From: Actinophytocola gossypii
GTDB taxonomy: Bacteria > Actinomycetota > Actinomycetes > Mycobacteriales > Pseudonocardiaceae
Direction: 5' to 3'
Assembly: GCF_025165815.1 (NCBI RefSeq)
Contig: NZ_JAFFZE010000020.1
Span: 1-64,000, forward strand
Length of the DNA stretch: 64,000 bases
This document shows, piece by piece, positions 18,090-26,168 of the stretch (position 1 is its first letter; every line of letters starts with the position of its first letter). The translations under genes and the position numbers were made by a program. A model generated the notes under the pieces. The model was not told the DNA's origin and did not search any database. It saw nothing but the letters and a program-made list of their open reading frames with translations.

Positions 18090-18418
18090 GCGGCTTTCAC
18101 CATCTCGGTCAGCACCTCGTCCAGCGGCGTCGCGGTGAGCCCGAACGTGCGAGTGGTCAGCGCCGTACCCATGACCGCCGGACGCTGGTAGAGGTACTGC
18201 ATCTCCGGAACCTCGGCCATGATCGGGTCGGTCCGCGCCGCCTCCTGCAGGGCCAGGGCCGACATCGGCACCAGCTCCGGTTCCGGCAGACCGGCCAGCT
18301 CCGCCATCCGGTTCACCACGTTCCGCAGTGGCGCGTCGGACATCGCCGGCGGGTGCCACGCGCGGCCCCACGCGCGCTCGTGCCGGACGATCGTCGCGAT
18401 CGCCCGGCCGGCATCCCT
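18086..18418 (-). pseudogene. Truncated NAD-dependent epimerase/dehydratase (C-terminal third)
   Basis: About 110 codons survive. They read RDAGRAIATIVRHERAWGRA-WHPP near the break and continue to the stop at 18086, matching the C-terminal part of extended short-chain NAD(P)-binding epimerase-like proteins (DAGRA...DERAWGRAWHVP type). The Rossmann GxxGxxG half is missing. The open segment has an internal ATG at 18343, but a product lacking the cofactor domain should be inactive. The break at about 18416-18422 coincides with the start of the AraC remnant on the other strand. Confidence 0.75.
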
Positions 18419-18419
18419 G

Positions 18420-18605
18420 CGCCAACCGCCCCTGGCCTATCTGACGTGGTGGCGGATGACCACCGCCGCCCGCCTGCTCCGCGAGTCCGACGCGCCGTTG
18501 CGAACGGTCGCCGCCCGGTGCGGCTACAGCTCGGAGTTCGCCTTCGCGAAGGCGTTCAAGCGCGAGTACGGCCTCGCCCCTGGGCAGTACCGGCGCGCTA
18601 CCTAG
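18420..18605 (+). pseudogene. Truncated AraC-family regulator (C-terminal helix-turn-helix only)
   Basis: About 61 codons encode QPPLAYLTWWRMTTAARLLRES followed by VAARCGYSSEFAFAKAFKREYG and a PGQYRR end, the second half of an AraC DNA-binding domain. The effector domain and first helix-turn-helix are gone. It was probably a cupin-type AraC regulator divergent from the epimerase; both lost their 5' ends in one event. Confidence 0.75.
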
Positions 18606-19464
18606 GCCGTCGCGCCAGCGCCCGGTCGAGTGCGTGGCGGGCCCGCTCCACCCGGCGCGCCTCGTACGCGATCGGGAAGTACCGCAGCCGCTCCGGCAGC
18701 AGCGGCACCACCCGGCCGACCACCCGGCCCAGTCGCCGCAGCCGGCGCTCGTCGGCGTCCGTCCAGGTCAGGCCGAGGATCTCCCGCGCCCGCGGCGGCA
18801 GCGTGCCGACCGTGACGAAGTGCTGCAGCCGACCCGGCAGGTACGCCAGCGCCCGCCACACCGGCCGCAGCACCCCCGGCCACCCGGGCGGTGGCGGGAT
18901 CCGGCGGGTGGCCCGCAGGAACTCGTACGCCGTCGGGTGCGCGACCAGCGTGTGGGCCAGCACGTCGTCGAACCGGGCGCGGTAGGACTCGTAGGTCGGC
19001 GGGATCTCCTTCTCGGCCACGTGCAGGTTCCGCATCAGCTGCCGGACCTCCGCGTAGAACGCCGCCGCCTCGTCGGGGCGCGGCGGGCGGCGGGAGAAGT
19101 ACCTGGCCGACGTCTCGTACGCGTAGGGCGCGGTCAGGATGATCCACGCCCACGGCCCGGACGCCAGCGCCGAGTGGGTCACCCCGTCCGGTCCGGTGGC
19201 CCGCAGCGGCGCGTGCATCGCCCGCAGCCGGTCGCCCTCGGCCAGCGCCGCCTCGCCGCCGTACACCCAGGTCATCACCGACGCGATGCTCCGCCTGGCC
19301 CGCCCGATCGCGTCCGTGCGGAACACCGAGTGCTCGCCGACCACCGCGCCAACCGCCGGGTGCATCACCTGCAGCGCGAACGCCGCCCCGGTGGTCAGCG
19401 AGAACGTGACCAGGCCGGTCTCCGCCCACAGCCGGCTCCCCGGCTCGATCGGCCGCCGCGTCAC
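18598..19464 (-). CDS. MpaB-like oxygenase (DUF2236)
   Basis: 288 aa. Family features: PGSRLWAETGLVTF near the N-terminus, the AFALQVMHPAVGAVVGEHSVFRTD segment with the conserved His, and the MTWVYGG and LHVAEKEIPPTYESY segments. DUF2236 proteins are heme-dependent relatives of rubber oxygenase; MpaB acts in fungal mycophenolic-acid side-chain cleavage. The bacterial substrate is unknown. The GTG at 19464 is 6 nt after a TAACCT -10 element. Its end overlaps the AraC remnant by 8 bp. Confidence 0.78.
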   Translation of the reverse strand: MTRRPIEPGSRLWAETGLVTFSLTTGAAFALQVMHPAVGAVVGEHSVFRTDAIGRARRSIASVMTWVYGGEAALAEGDRLRAMHAPLRATGPDGVTHSALASGPWAWIILTAPYAYETSARYFSRRPPRPDEAAAFYAEVRQLMRNLHVAEKEIPPTYESYRARFDDVLAHTLVAHPTAYEFLRATRRIPPPPGWPGVLRPVWRALAYLPGRLQHFVTVGTLPPRAREILGLTWTDADERRLRRLGRVVGRVVPLLPERLRYFPIAYEARRVERARHALDRALARRPR

Positions 19465-19470
19465 CCGTTC

Positions 19471-19476
19471 AGGTTA
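19471..19476 (-). promoter_or_regulatory. Leaderless -10 element of the MpaB-like gene
   Basis: TAACCT on the minus strand, 6 nt before the GTG at 19464. Confidence 0.5.
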
Positions 19477-20073
19477 GAAGACCACCTGCCCCAGCGCGAA
19501 CACCGCGAACCCGGCGAACACCACCCCGGCGACCCGCTGCACCAGGTGCGGCTTGATCCGCTCCCGGATCTTCGCGCCGAGCAGCACCGCGATCCCGGCC
19601 ACCGCGGCCAGCGCCAGCCACGCACCGAGCCCGACCCACACCGGCGCGGAGAACCGCGCGGACAGCGCCGCGGTCGCGAACTGCGACGCGTCACCCCACT
19701 CGGCGGCGAACAGCACCCCGAACGACGTCAGCGCCGCCCGTACGAACGACACCGTCCCCGGCCCGGCGCCGTCCACCGAGGAGTCCGCGTCGTGGTCCTT
19801 GCCGAAGCCCTCGCGCAGCAGCAGCACCGCACCCAGCCCGAACAGCACCGCGACCACGCCGGCCACGACCTTGTCCGGCAGCAGGGTGAGCACGCCGCCG
19901 AACGCGGCGGCGATCACGCACTGGATCGCGAACGCGGCCGTGACGCCGACGAACACCGGCAGCGGGCGGTACCGCGTGGTGAGAATGAGCGTCGCCACCA
20001 TCGTCTTGTCCGGCAGCTCGACCACGAAGACCAGGCCGAAGGCCGTCAACAGGGCGATCAGTGTGGGGTCCAC
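19474..20073 (-). CDS. TMEM165/GDT1-family manganese exporter
   Basis: 199 aa, six to seven membrane helices in two repeats. Each repeat carries the family cation site: ELPDKTMVATL (first, with Pro replacing the usual Gly) and EWGDASQFATAAL (second). A charged loop (KDHDADSSVDG) lies between. Known bacterial members export Mn2+. The GTG start at 20073 is chosen for its GGAGAGG ribosome site and because the preceding RNA is a recognisable yybP-ykoY riboswitch, which senses Mn2+; the two observations support each other. Confidence 0.88.
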   Translation of the reverse strand: MDPTLIALLTAFGLVFVVELPDKTMVATLILTTRYRPLPVFVGVTAAFAIQCVIAAAFGGVLTLLPDKVVAGVVAVLFGLGAVLLLREGFGKDHDADSSVDGAGPGTVSFVRAALTSFGVLFAAEWGDASQFATAALSARFSAPVWVGLGAWLALAAVAGIAVLLGAKIRERIKPHLVQRVAGVVFAGFAVFALGQVVF

Positions 20074-20117
20074 CAGGTTCCTCTCCGTCCCAACCCGGAC
20101 GGAGGCAGCACGACCCC

Positions 20118-20257
20118 GACCGGGCATGCCTACTACCCGGCCGGAGGTCTCGTTCGCCCGCTGACAAGCGGGTGAGGCGCCGGACCCGGAACGGGTCAGT
20201 ATGTCGACGCACTCGCCGGATGGCCGAAGCCATACGCGGGAACTACTCCCCTCAGGC
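20118..20257 (-). ncRNA. yybP-ykoY manganese riboswitch
   Basis: Read on the minus strand the leader contains GGGGAGTAG (20251-20243), a central hairpin with GTCGACATACTGACC, and CGAGACC (20152-20146), the conserved elements of the yybP-ykoY motif (RF00080), in the right order. A TACAAT -10 element (20269-20264) would start the RNA near 20257. It precedes a GDT1-family Mn2+ exporter, a known partner. The expression platform is probably the GCCGGGTAGTAGGCATGCCCGG region before the ribosome site. Confidence 0.8.
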
Positions 20258-20263
20258 GCCACC

Positions 20264-20269
20264 ATTGTA
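20264..20269 (-). promoter_or_regulatory. -10 element of the riboswitch transcript
   Basis: TACAAT on the minus strand, about 7 nt before the predicted RNA start; no good -35 is visible. Confidence 0.45.
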
Positions 20270-20281
20270 ACGGGGGACCAA

Positions 20282-20301
20282 GGTCCCGGAGGTCCGGGAC
20301 C
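20282..20301. promoter_or_regulatory. Perfect 20-bp palindrome upstream of cydA
   Basis: GGTCCCGGA-GG-TCCGGGACC is self-complementary over 9+2+9 bases, 45 bp before the cydA start. It is more likely an operator than a terminator, since the loop is only 2 nt and no T-tract follows. It does not match the Rex consensus. Confidence 0.45.
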
Positions 20302-20345
20302 GGCGGACCTGCCGCGGACACCCCCTCGGGCGGGACCGTGGGTAC

Positions 20346-21836
20346 GTGGACGTACTGGATCTCGCGCGCTGGCAGTTCGGCATCACCACCGTCTACCACT
20401 TCCTGATGGTGCCGCTGACGATCGGCCTTTCGCTGCTGGTCGCGTGCATGCAGACGGCGTGGGTGCGTACCGGGAACCGGCGCTACCTGGCGATGACGAA
20501 GTTCTGGGGCAAGCTGCTGCTGATCAACTTCGCGATGGGCGTGGTCACCGGGATCGTCCAGGAGTTCCAGTTCGGCATGGCCTGGAGCGAGTACTCCCGG
20601 TTCGTCGGCGACGTGTTCGGGGCGCCGCTGGCGATGGAGGGGCTGGTCGCGTTCTTCGTCGAGTCCACCTTCCTGGGGCTGTGGATCTTCGGCTGGGACC
20701 GGCTGTCCAAGCGGGCGCACCTGGCCTGCGTGTGGGCGTTCTCGCTGGCCACCGTGGCGTCGGCGTACTTCATCCTGTCGGCGAACTCGTGGATGCAGCA
20801 CCCGGTCGGGGTGGAGCTGGTGGACGGGCGGCCGCGGCTGACCTCGATCTGGGAGGTGCTGACGAACTCGACGGTGCTGGTGGCGTTCCCGCACGCGATC
20901 GCCGGCGCGCTCGCGGTGGCCGGCGCGTTCCTGGTCGGCATCGCGGCCTGGCACCTGTGGCGGCGGCGGGACGGTGCGCACGACGACGTGTGGCGGTCGT
21001 CGCTGCGGCTGGGGACCGTGGTCGGGGTGCTGGCGTTCGGCGGCCTGGCGATCAGCGGGGACCTGCAGTCGAAGCTGATGTTCGACCAGCAGCCGATGAA
21101 GATGGCGGCGGCGGAGGCGCTGTGCCACACCGAGCGGCCGGCCGGCTTCTCGGTGTTCGCGGTCGGCGACCTGGCCGGCCAGGACTGCGAGAACGTCACC
21201 TCGATCACCGTGCCGGCCCTGCTGTCGTTCCTGGCCAACGGCGACTTCGACTCTGAGGTGACCGGGATCCAGGACCTGGTGGAGCGGTACCGGGCCGAGT
21301 ACGGCGAGTTCTACCCGGTCGACGAGCGGTTGGGTGAGCTGTCCGGGCAGCCGATCGACTACGTGCCGAACCTGCCGGTCACCTACTGGGGCTTCCGGCT
21401 GATGATCGCGTTCGGCGCGGCGGGCGCCGCGGTCGGCGTGGTGGTGTGGTGGCTGACCCGGCGCGGCCGGGTACCGGAGTCGCGGTGGTTCCCCCGGCTC
21501 GCGCTGGCCGGGATCGCGGCGCCGTTCCTGGGCAACAGCTTCGGCTGGATCTTCACCGAGATGGGCCGGCAGCCGTTCGTCGTCGCGCCCAATCCGTCCG
21601 GTGTCGACGGTGTGTGGATGTTCACCGCGCAGGCCGTGTCCGGGCTGACCGTTGGCGAGGTGCTGACCTCGCTGATCGCGCTGACGCTGGTGTACGGGGT
21701 GCTCGCGGTGGTGGAGGTGGTGCTGATCCGCCGGTACGTGCGCGGCGGGGTGGCGGCCGTGCTCCCACCCCCCGAGCCGGAGAAGACCGCCGAGGACGAC
21801 GCCGAGGACGACGACGTGCTGTCGTTCGCCTACTGA
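20346..21836 (+). CDS. cydA: Cytochrome bd oxidase subunit I
   Basis: 496 aa, about nine membrane helices. It binds hemes b558, b595 and d and oxidises quinol with reduction of O2 to water. Visible landmarks are the N-terminal WQFGITTVYHF with the heme ligand His, the EGLVAFFVESTFLGLW segment, and the GRQPFVV motif after TEMGRQPF. The periplasmic Q-loop is the short type. GTG start at 20346. First gene of a cydA-cydB-cydDC operon. Confidence 0.95.
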   Translation: MDVLDLARWQFGITTVYHFLMVPLTIGLSLLVACMQTAWVRTGNRRYLAMTKFWGKLLLINFAMGVVTGIVQEFQFGMAWSEYSRFVGDVFGAPLAMEGLVAFFVESTFLGLWIFGWDRLSKRAHLACVWAFSLATVASAYFILSANSWMQHPVGVELVDGRPRLTSIWEVLTNSTVLVAFPHAIAGALAVAGAFLVGIAAWHLWRRRDGAHDDVWRSSLRLGTVVGVLAFGGLAISGDLQSKLMFDQQPMKMAAAEALCHTERPAGFSVFAVGDLAGQDCENVTSITVPALLSFLANGDFDSEVTGIQDLVERYRAEYGEFYPVDERLGELSGQPIDYVPNLPVTYWGFRLMIAFGAAGAAVGVVVWWLTRRGRVPESRWFPRLALAGIAAPFLGNSFGWIFTEMGRQPFVVAPNPSGVDGVWMFTAQAVSGLTVGEVLTSLIALTLVYGVLAVVEVVLIRRYVRGGVAAVLPPPEPEKTAEDDAEDDDVLSFAY

Positions 21837-21848
21837 TCGGGGAGTTCG

Positions 21849-22856
21849 ATGGACCTGGCGACCGTGTGGTTCGTGCTGATCGCCCTGCTGTGGCTGGGCT
21901 ACCTGTTCCTGGAGGGCTTCGACTTCGGCGTCGGCATGCTGCTGCGCGTACTCGGCCGCGACGAGCCGAGCCGGCGGGTGCTGCTGAACACCATCGGCCC
22001 GGTGTGGGACGGCAACGAGGTGTGGCTGATCGTGGCCGTCGGCGGGACGTTCGCGGCGTTCCCCGGCTGGTACGCGGGCCTGTTCAGCGCGGCGTACCTG
22101 CCGGTGCTGCTGGTGCTGCTGGCGCTGATCGGGCGCGGGGTGGCGTTGGAGTACCGGGGCAAGGTCGACACCGTGCGCTGGCGGGCCGGCTGGGACACGG
22201 TGCTCGTGGCCGGTTCGGCGGTCGCCGCGCTGGGGGTGGGGCTGCTGCTGTCGTGGAACGTGCTCGGCCTCCCGATCGACGCGAACGGCGACCGGGTCGG
22301 TTCGCCGTTCGCCGCGTTCCGCTGGGACACCCTGATCGGCGCGTTCGCGGTCGCCGGCTTCGCGGTGGTGCACGGCGCGGCGTTCGTGGCGTTGAAGACC
22401 GAGGGCGAGGTGCGGGCGCTGGCGCGCTCGCTGGCGCTGCGGATCGCGCCGCTGGCCCTGGCGCCGCTGGGGTTGACGCTGCTGATGGTGCAGCTGCGCG
22501 AGGGCTCCGCGTGGACGTGGCTGCCGCTCCTGGTGGCCTTCACGGCCGCGGTCGGAGCGTGGACGCGCCTGGCCGCCGGTCGTGAGGGGCAGGCGTTCGC
22601 CCTGCTCGGGGTGGTGATCGCGGCGACCGTGGCGACCTGGTTCGGCGCACTGCACCCGAACGTGCTCCCGTCCACAGTGGACCCGATGTTCTCGTTGACC
22701 ATCGCGGACACGGCGTCCAGCCCGTACACGCTCACCGTGCTGTCGTGGGTCGCGGCGTTCGGCACCCCGGCGGTCCTGGTCTACCAGGGCTGGACGTACT
22801 GGGTGTTCCGCCGCCGCATCGGCACCCGCCACATCCCCTCGGTGCGTGTCCCGTGA
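21849..22856 (+). CDS. cydB: Cytochrome bd oxidase subunit II
   Basis: 335 aa, eight to nine membrane helices, starting 12 bp after cydA. The family signature EGFDFGVGMLL near the N-terminus and GPVWDGNEVWLI are present, as is AAFPGWYAGLFSAAYLP. It pairs with CydA to form the oxidase. The stop codon is followed at once by the second copy of the interspersed repeat. Confidence 0.95.
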   Translation: MDLATVWFVLIALLWLGYLFLEGFDFGVGMLLRVLGRDEPSRRVLLNTIGPVWDGNEVWLIVAVGGTFAAFPGWYAGLFSAAYLPVLLVLLALIGRGVALEYRGKVDTVRWRAGWDTVLVAGSAVAALGVGLLLSWNVLGLPIDANGDRVGSPFAAFRWDTLIGAFAVAGFAVVHGAAFVALKTEGEVRALARSLALRIAPLALAPLGLTLLMVQLREGSAWTWLPLLVAFTAAVGAWTRLAAGREGQAFALLGVVIAATVATWFGALHPNVLPSTVDPMFSLTIADTASSPYTLTVLSWVAAFGTPAVLVYQGWTYWVFRRRIGTRHIPSVRVP

Positions 22857-22859
22857 TGA

Positions 22860-22975
22860 ATGGGTCGCTCCGCTCATCCGCTAAGGCGCCGTCTTCCCTC
22901 GTCACGTGCTCGGCGCTGGCGCGCCTGCGCGCGCTCCTCAGTCCAGACGGCACCCGCTCCTTCGCTCCCGCTCCC
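22860..22975. repeat. Interspersed repeat, copy 2 (inverted)
   Basis: The 54-bp core at 22893-22946 is the exact complement of 16104-16157, with weaker similarity around it. It sits between cydB and cydDC. It happens to be open in the cydDC frame, so an ATG at 22856 would add about 40 repeat-encoded residues to CydD if used. Confidence 0.8.
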
Positions 22976-25900
22976 GTGAAACGACCCGGCCCGCTCGGCG
23001 CGTTGTGGCTGTCCGGCGCGGCGCGTCGAGCACTCGCCGGCTGCGGGGTGCTGGCGGTGCTCCATGCCGCGGCGCTGGTGGCGCAGTCCTGGGCGCTGGC
23101 AACGGTTCTGGCCGACGTCGTGCTGCGGACCGGTGCCCCGGTCGGCGGGCGGCTGGGGGTGCTCGCCGGCGCGGTCGCCGTCCGCGCGGCGCTCGGCTGG
23201 GCCACCCAGGTCGTCGCCGCCCGCGCCGCGGCCGGCGCCAAGGAGGAACTCCGCGCGATCCTGCTCGACCGCGCGCTCGCCGCCGGTCCGGAGTGGACGG
23301 TCGAGTACGGCCCGGCCGAGCTGACCACCCTCGCCACCCGCGGCCTGGACGCCCTGGACGACTACTTCACCGTCTACCTGCCCGCCCTGGTGAACGCCGC
23401 GGTCCTCCCGCTCGGCGTCGGCGCGGTGTTCCTGCTGACCGACTGGCCGTCGGCGCTCGTCGTCGCGCTGACCCTGCCGCTGGTGCCGCTCTTCGCCGTC
23501 CTGATCGGCCTGCACACCCGGGACCGGGTCGCCGCCGCGGCCGACAGCACCGCCCGGCTGTCCGGCCGGTTCCTGGAACTGGTCCGCGCCCTGCCGGTAC
23601 TGACCGCGTTCCGCCGCGCCGCCGCCCAGGCCGACGTCGTCCGCACGGTCTCCGACGCCCACCGCCGGGCCACCATGGACACCCTGCGGGTGGCGTTCGC
23701 CTCCGCCCTGGTCCTGGAACTGGTCGCCACCCTGTCCGTGGCCCTGGTCGCGGTCGTGATCGGCCTCCGCCTCGTCTCCGGCGACCTGGCCCTCGCGGTC
23801 GGCCTGTTCGTCCTGATCCTGGCCCCCGAGTGCTACCTCCCCCTGCGCACCGCCGGCGCCGCCCACCACGCCAGCGAGAACGGCCTGGAAGCCGCCCGCC
23901 GCGTCGCCGACCTCCCCACCCCACCCGCACAACCCACCCGCGAGCCCCCGCACGGCGACATCGTCGTCCAGAACCTGCGCGTCCGCCGCCGAACCACCTT
24001 CGCCCCCGACGGCCTCACGTTCACCGCCCGCCCCGGCACCATCACGCACCTGACCACCCCCAGCGGCACCGGCAAGTCCACCGCCCTGGCCGTCCTCCTC
24101 GGCTACGTCGAGCCGACCGCCGGCACCGTCCACATCGCCGGCACCCCCCTCGCCGACCTCGACCCAGACGCCTGGCGCCGCCACCTCGCCTGGGTCCCCC
24201 AACACCCCACCCTCACCGCCCCCACCGTCCGAGCCGAACTGGCCCAACTCCGCGAGTCGTACGCTCCCGTCGCGCGAGTCGTACCTTCCCGTCCCGCGAG
24301 TCGTACCTTCCCGGACGAGCTGGCCGACGTCACCGCCCAGGTCGCCGCCGAGCACCTCCTCGACCGCCCCACCGCCGCCCTCTCCGCGGGCGAACGCCAA
24401 CGCGTGGCCGTCGCTCGCGCCCTGCTCCGGCTCCGGCTCGGCGCCACCGTGCTCCTGCTGGACGAGCCGACCGCCCACCTCGACGCGGCCACCGCCGGCA
24501 CCGTCATGGCCGCGATCGAGCGCGCCGCCGCCGACGGCGCCACCGTCATCCTCGCCAGCCACCACACCATCCAACCCACGCCGGACGCCCCCGCCCCGGC
24601 CCCGCGCACCCGGCACACCGCGCCGGCCGAACCCCGCGGCACCCGCCTGCGCGCCCTGCTCACCCCCCGGCTCCTCGCCGGCGCGGCCCTCGGCGCGGCC
24701 GCCCTCGTCGCCGGCGTGGCGCTGACCGTGACGTCCGCGTGGCTGATCGCCAAGGCCGCGCACCAGCCCCCGATCCTGACCCTGTCCGTGGCCGTCGTCG
24801 GCGTCCGCACCTTCGGCCTGGCCCGCGCCGTGCTCCGCTACGCCGAACGCCTGGTCACCCACGACGCGGCGTTCCGCGCGGCCGGCGAGCACCGGGTCCG
24901 TCTCTGGCACCGCCTCGCGCCGGCCCAGCGTGCCGACGGCCTGGCCCACGACGTCGACACCGTCCGCGACCTGACCCCGCGCGTCCTCACCCCGCCCCTG
25001 GTGGCGGGCCTGGTGATCGTGGCGGCCGTGGGCGTCCAGCTGGTGATCCTGCCGGCGGCGGCGCTCACGCTCGTCATCGCGGTCGCGGCGGCCGGACTGG
25101 GTGCACCGGCCGTCGCGCTCGCGCTCGACCGGCGGGCCGGTACCAAGCAGGCAGCCGCCCGCCGGAGCCTGGCCCAGGGCGTCCACACGCTGCTCGCCTC
25201 GGCCGCCGAGCTGATCGCGTTCGGCACCCACCGCGGGCACCGCGCCACCCTGGCCGACACCGACGCCGCCCTCGGCCGCACCGCCCGCCGCGAGGCCCTC
25301 GGCGCCGGTGCCGCCACGCTCGTGATCACCCTCGCCACCGGGGCCGCGGCCGTGGCCGGCACGATCCTGGCCGCCGCCGCGGTCGCCGACGGCACCCTCG
25401 ACCCGCTGCTCGCCCCCGTCCCGGCCCTGCTGCCCCTGGCCATGGCCGAGGTGCTCGCGCTCCTCCCACCAGCCGCCCAACACCGCGACGCCCTGACAGC
25501 GGCCCTCGCCCGCCTCGACCAGAAGCCCTGGCGGCGCCCGGAGATCACCGGCTCCGACCTCGCACTGCGCGACGTCGACGCCCGCTGGCCCGGCGCCGCC
25601 GAACCGGTCCTGCGCGGCGTCACCCTCGACATCCCCCGCGGCACCCACGTCGCCGTCACCGGCCCGTCCGGCGCCGGCAAGTCGACCCTGCTGGCCCTGC
25701 TCCTCGGCCTGCTGCCCGCCGAACGCGGCACCGTCCACGCCCCCGCGAGCGTCGCCTGGTGCCCGCAGGACCCGATGCTCGTCGCCACCACCGTCCGGGA
25801 GAACCTCCGCCTCGCCGACCCGCACGCGACCGACGAGCGCCTCGCGCACGCCCTCCGCCAAGCCGCCCTACCCCACTGGACCAGCCGCCTCGACACCCAC

Positions 25901-26167
25901 CTGGCCGGCGGCGCCGCCACCACCTCCGGCGGCGAGGCCAACCGCCTGGCCCTGGCCCGCGCCCTGCTCGCCGACGCCGACGTCCTCCTGCTCGACGAGC
26001 CCACCGCGCACCTCGACGGCCCGACCGCCCGCACCGTGCTGGCGAACCTCCGCGCCACCGGCCGCACGATCGTGCACGTCACCCACCGCCCCGAGGAGGC
26101 CGCCGACGCGGACGTGGTCCTCGACATCGACGCCGCCGGCCGCGTGCACACCGTCGCTCGACGCTGA
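22976..26167 (+). CDS. cydDC: Fused CydD-CydC thiol ABC exporter
   Basis: 1063 aa from GTG 22976. Two ABC exporter halves are joined: CydD membrane domain (about 1-300), ATPase with GTGKST Walker A, LSAGERQR signature and LLLDEPTAHL Walker B; then CydC membrane domain (about 560-830) and ATPase with GPSGAGKST, TSGGEANR and LLLDEPTAHL. It exports cysteine/glutathione-type thiols needed for cytochrome bd assembly. The first ATPase has a shortened helical region in which three 22-bp repeats are translated (24252-24316). The signature of the second half (TSGGE) is slightly unusual. Confidence 0.93.
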   Translation: MKRPGPLGALWLSGAARRALAGCGVLAVLHAAALVAQSWALATVLADVVLRTGAPVGGRLGVLAGAVAVRAALGWATQVVAARAAAGAKEELRAILLDRALAAGPEWTVEYGPAELTTLATRGLDALDDYFTVYLPALVNAAVLPLGVGAVFLLTDWPSALVVALTLPLVPLFAVLIGLHTRDRVAAAADSTARLSGRFLELVRALPVLTAFRRAAAQADVVRTVSDAHRRATMDTLRVAFASALVLELVATLSVALVAVVIGLRLVSGDLALAVGLFVLILAPECYLPLRTAGAAHHASENGLEAARRVADLPTPPAQPTREPPHGDIVVQNLRVRRRTTFAPDGLTFTARPGTITHLTTPSGTGKSTALAVLLGYVEPTAGTVHIAGTPLADLDPDAWRRHLAWVPQHPTLTAPTVRAELAQLRESYAPVARVVPSRPASRTFPDELADVTAQVAAEHLLDRPTAALSAGERQRVAVARALLRLRLGATVLLLDEPTAHLDAATAGTVMAAIERAAADGATVILASHHTIQPTPDAPAPAPRTRHTAPAEPRGTRLRALLTPRLLAGAALGAAALVAGVALTVTSAWLIAKAAHQPPILTLSVAVVGVRTFGLARAVLRYAERLVTHDAAFRAAGEHRVRLWHRLAPAQRADGLAHDVDTVRDLTPRVLTPPLVAGLVIVAAVGVQLVILPAAALTLVIAVAAAGLGAPAVALALDRRAGTKQAAARRSLAQGVHTLLASAAELIAFGTHRGHRATLADTDAALGRTARREALGAGAATLVITLATGAAAVAGTILAAAAVADGTLDPLLAPVPALLPLAMAEVLALLPPAAQHRDALTAALARLDQKPWRRPEITGSDLALRDVDARWPGAAEPVLRGVTLDIPRGTHVAVTGPSGAGKSTLLALLLGLLPAERGTVHAPASVAWCPQDPMLVATTVRENLRLADPHATDERLAHALRQAALPHWTSRLDTHLAGGAATTSGGEANRLALARALLADADVLLLDEPTAHLDGPTARTVLANLRATGRTIVHVTHRPEEAADADVVLDIDAAGRVHTVARR
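24252..24316 (+). repeat. Three 22-bp tandem repeats inside cydD
   Basis: Units begin at 24252, 24274 and 24296, each GCGAGTCGTAC followed by a variable CTTCCCGTC-type end. Three units of 22 bp make 66 bp, so the frame is kept, but each unit is read in a different frame (RESYAPVA, RVVPSRP, ASRTFP). They sit in the helical domain of the first ATPase. Confidence 0.85.
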
Positions 26168-26168
26168 A

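Noticed and set aside
20196-22877. 893-codon open frame opposite cydA/cydB
   Set aside because: His/Arg/Gln-rich shadow of two well-recognised membrane proteins.
22856-22975. Upstream ATG adding about 40 residues to CydDC
   Set aside because: The added residues are the translation of the interspersed repeat; the ATG overlaps the cydB stop and lacks a ribosome site, and CydD homology begins after GTG 22976.
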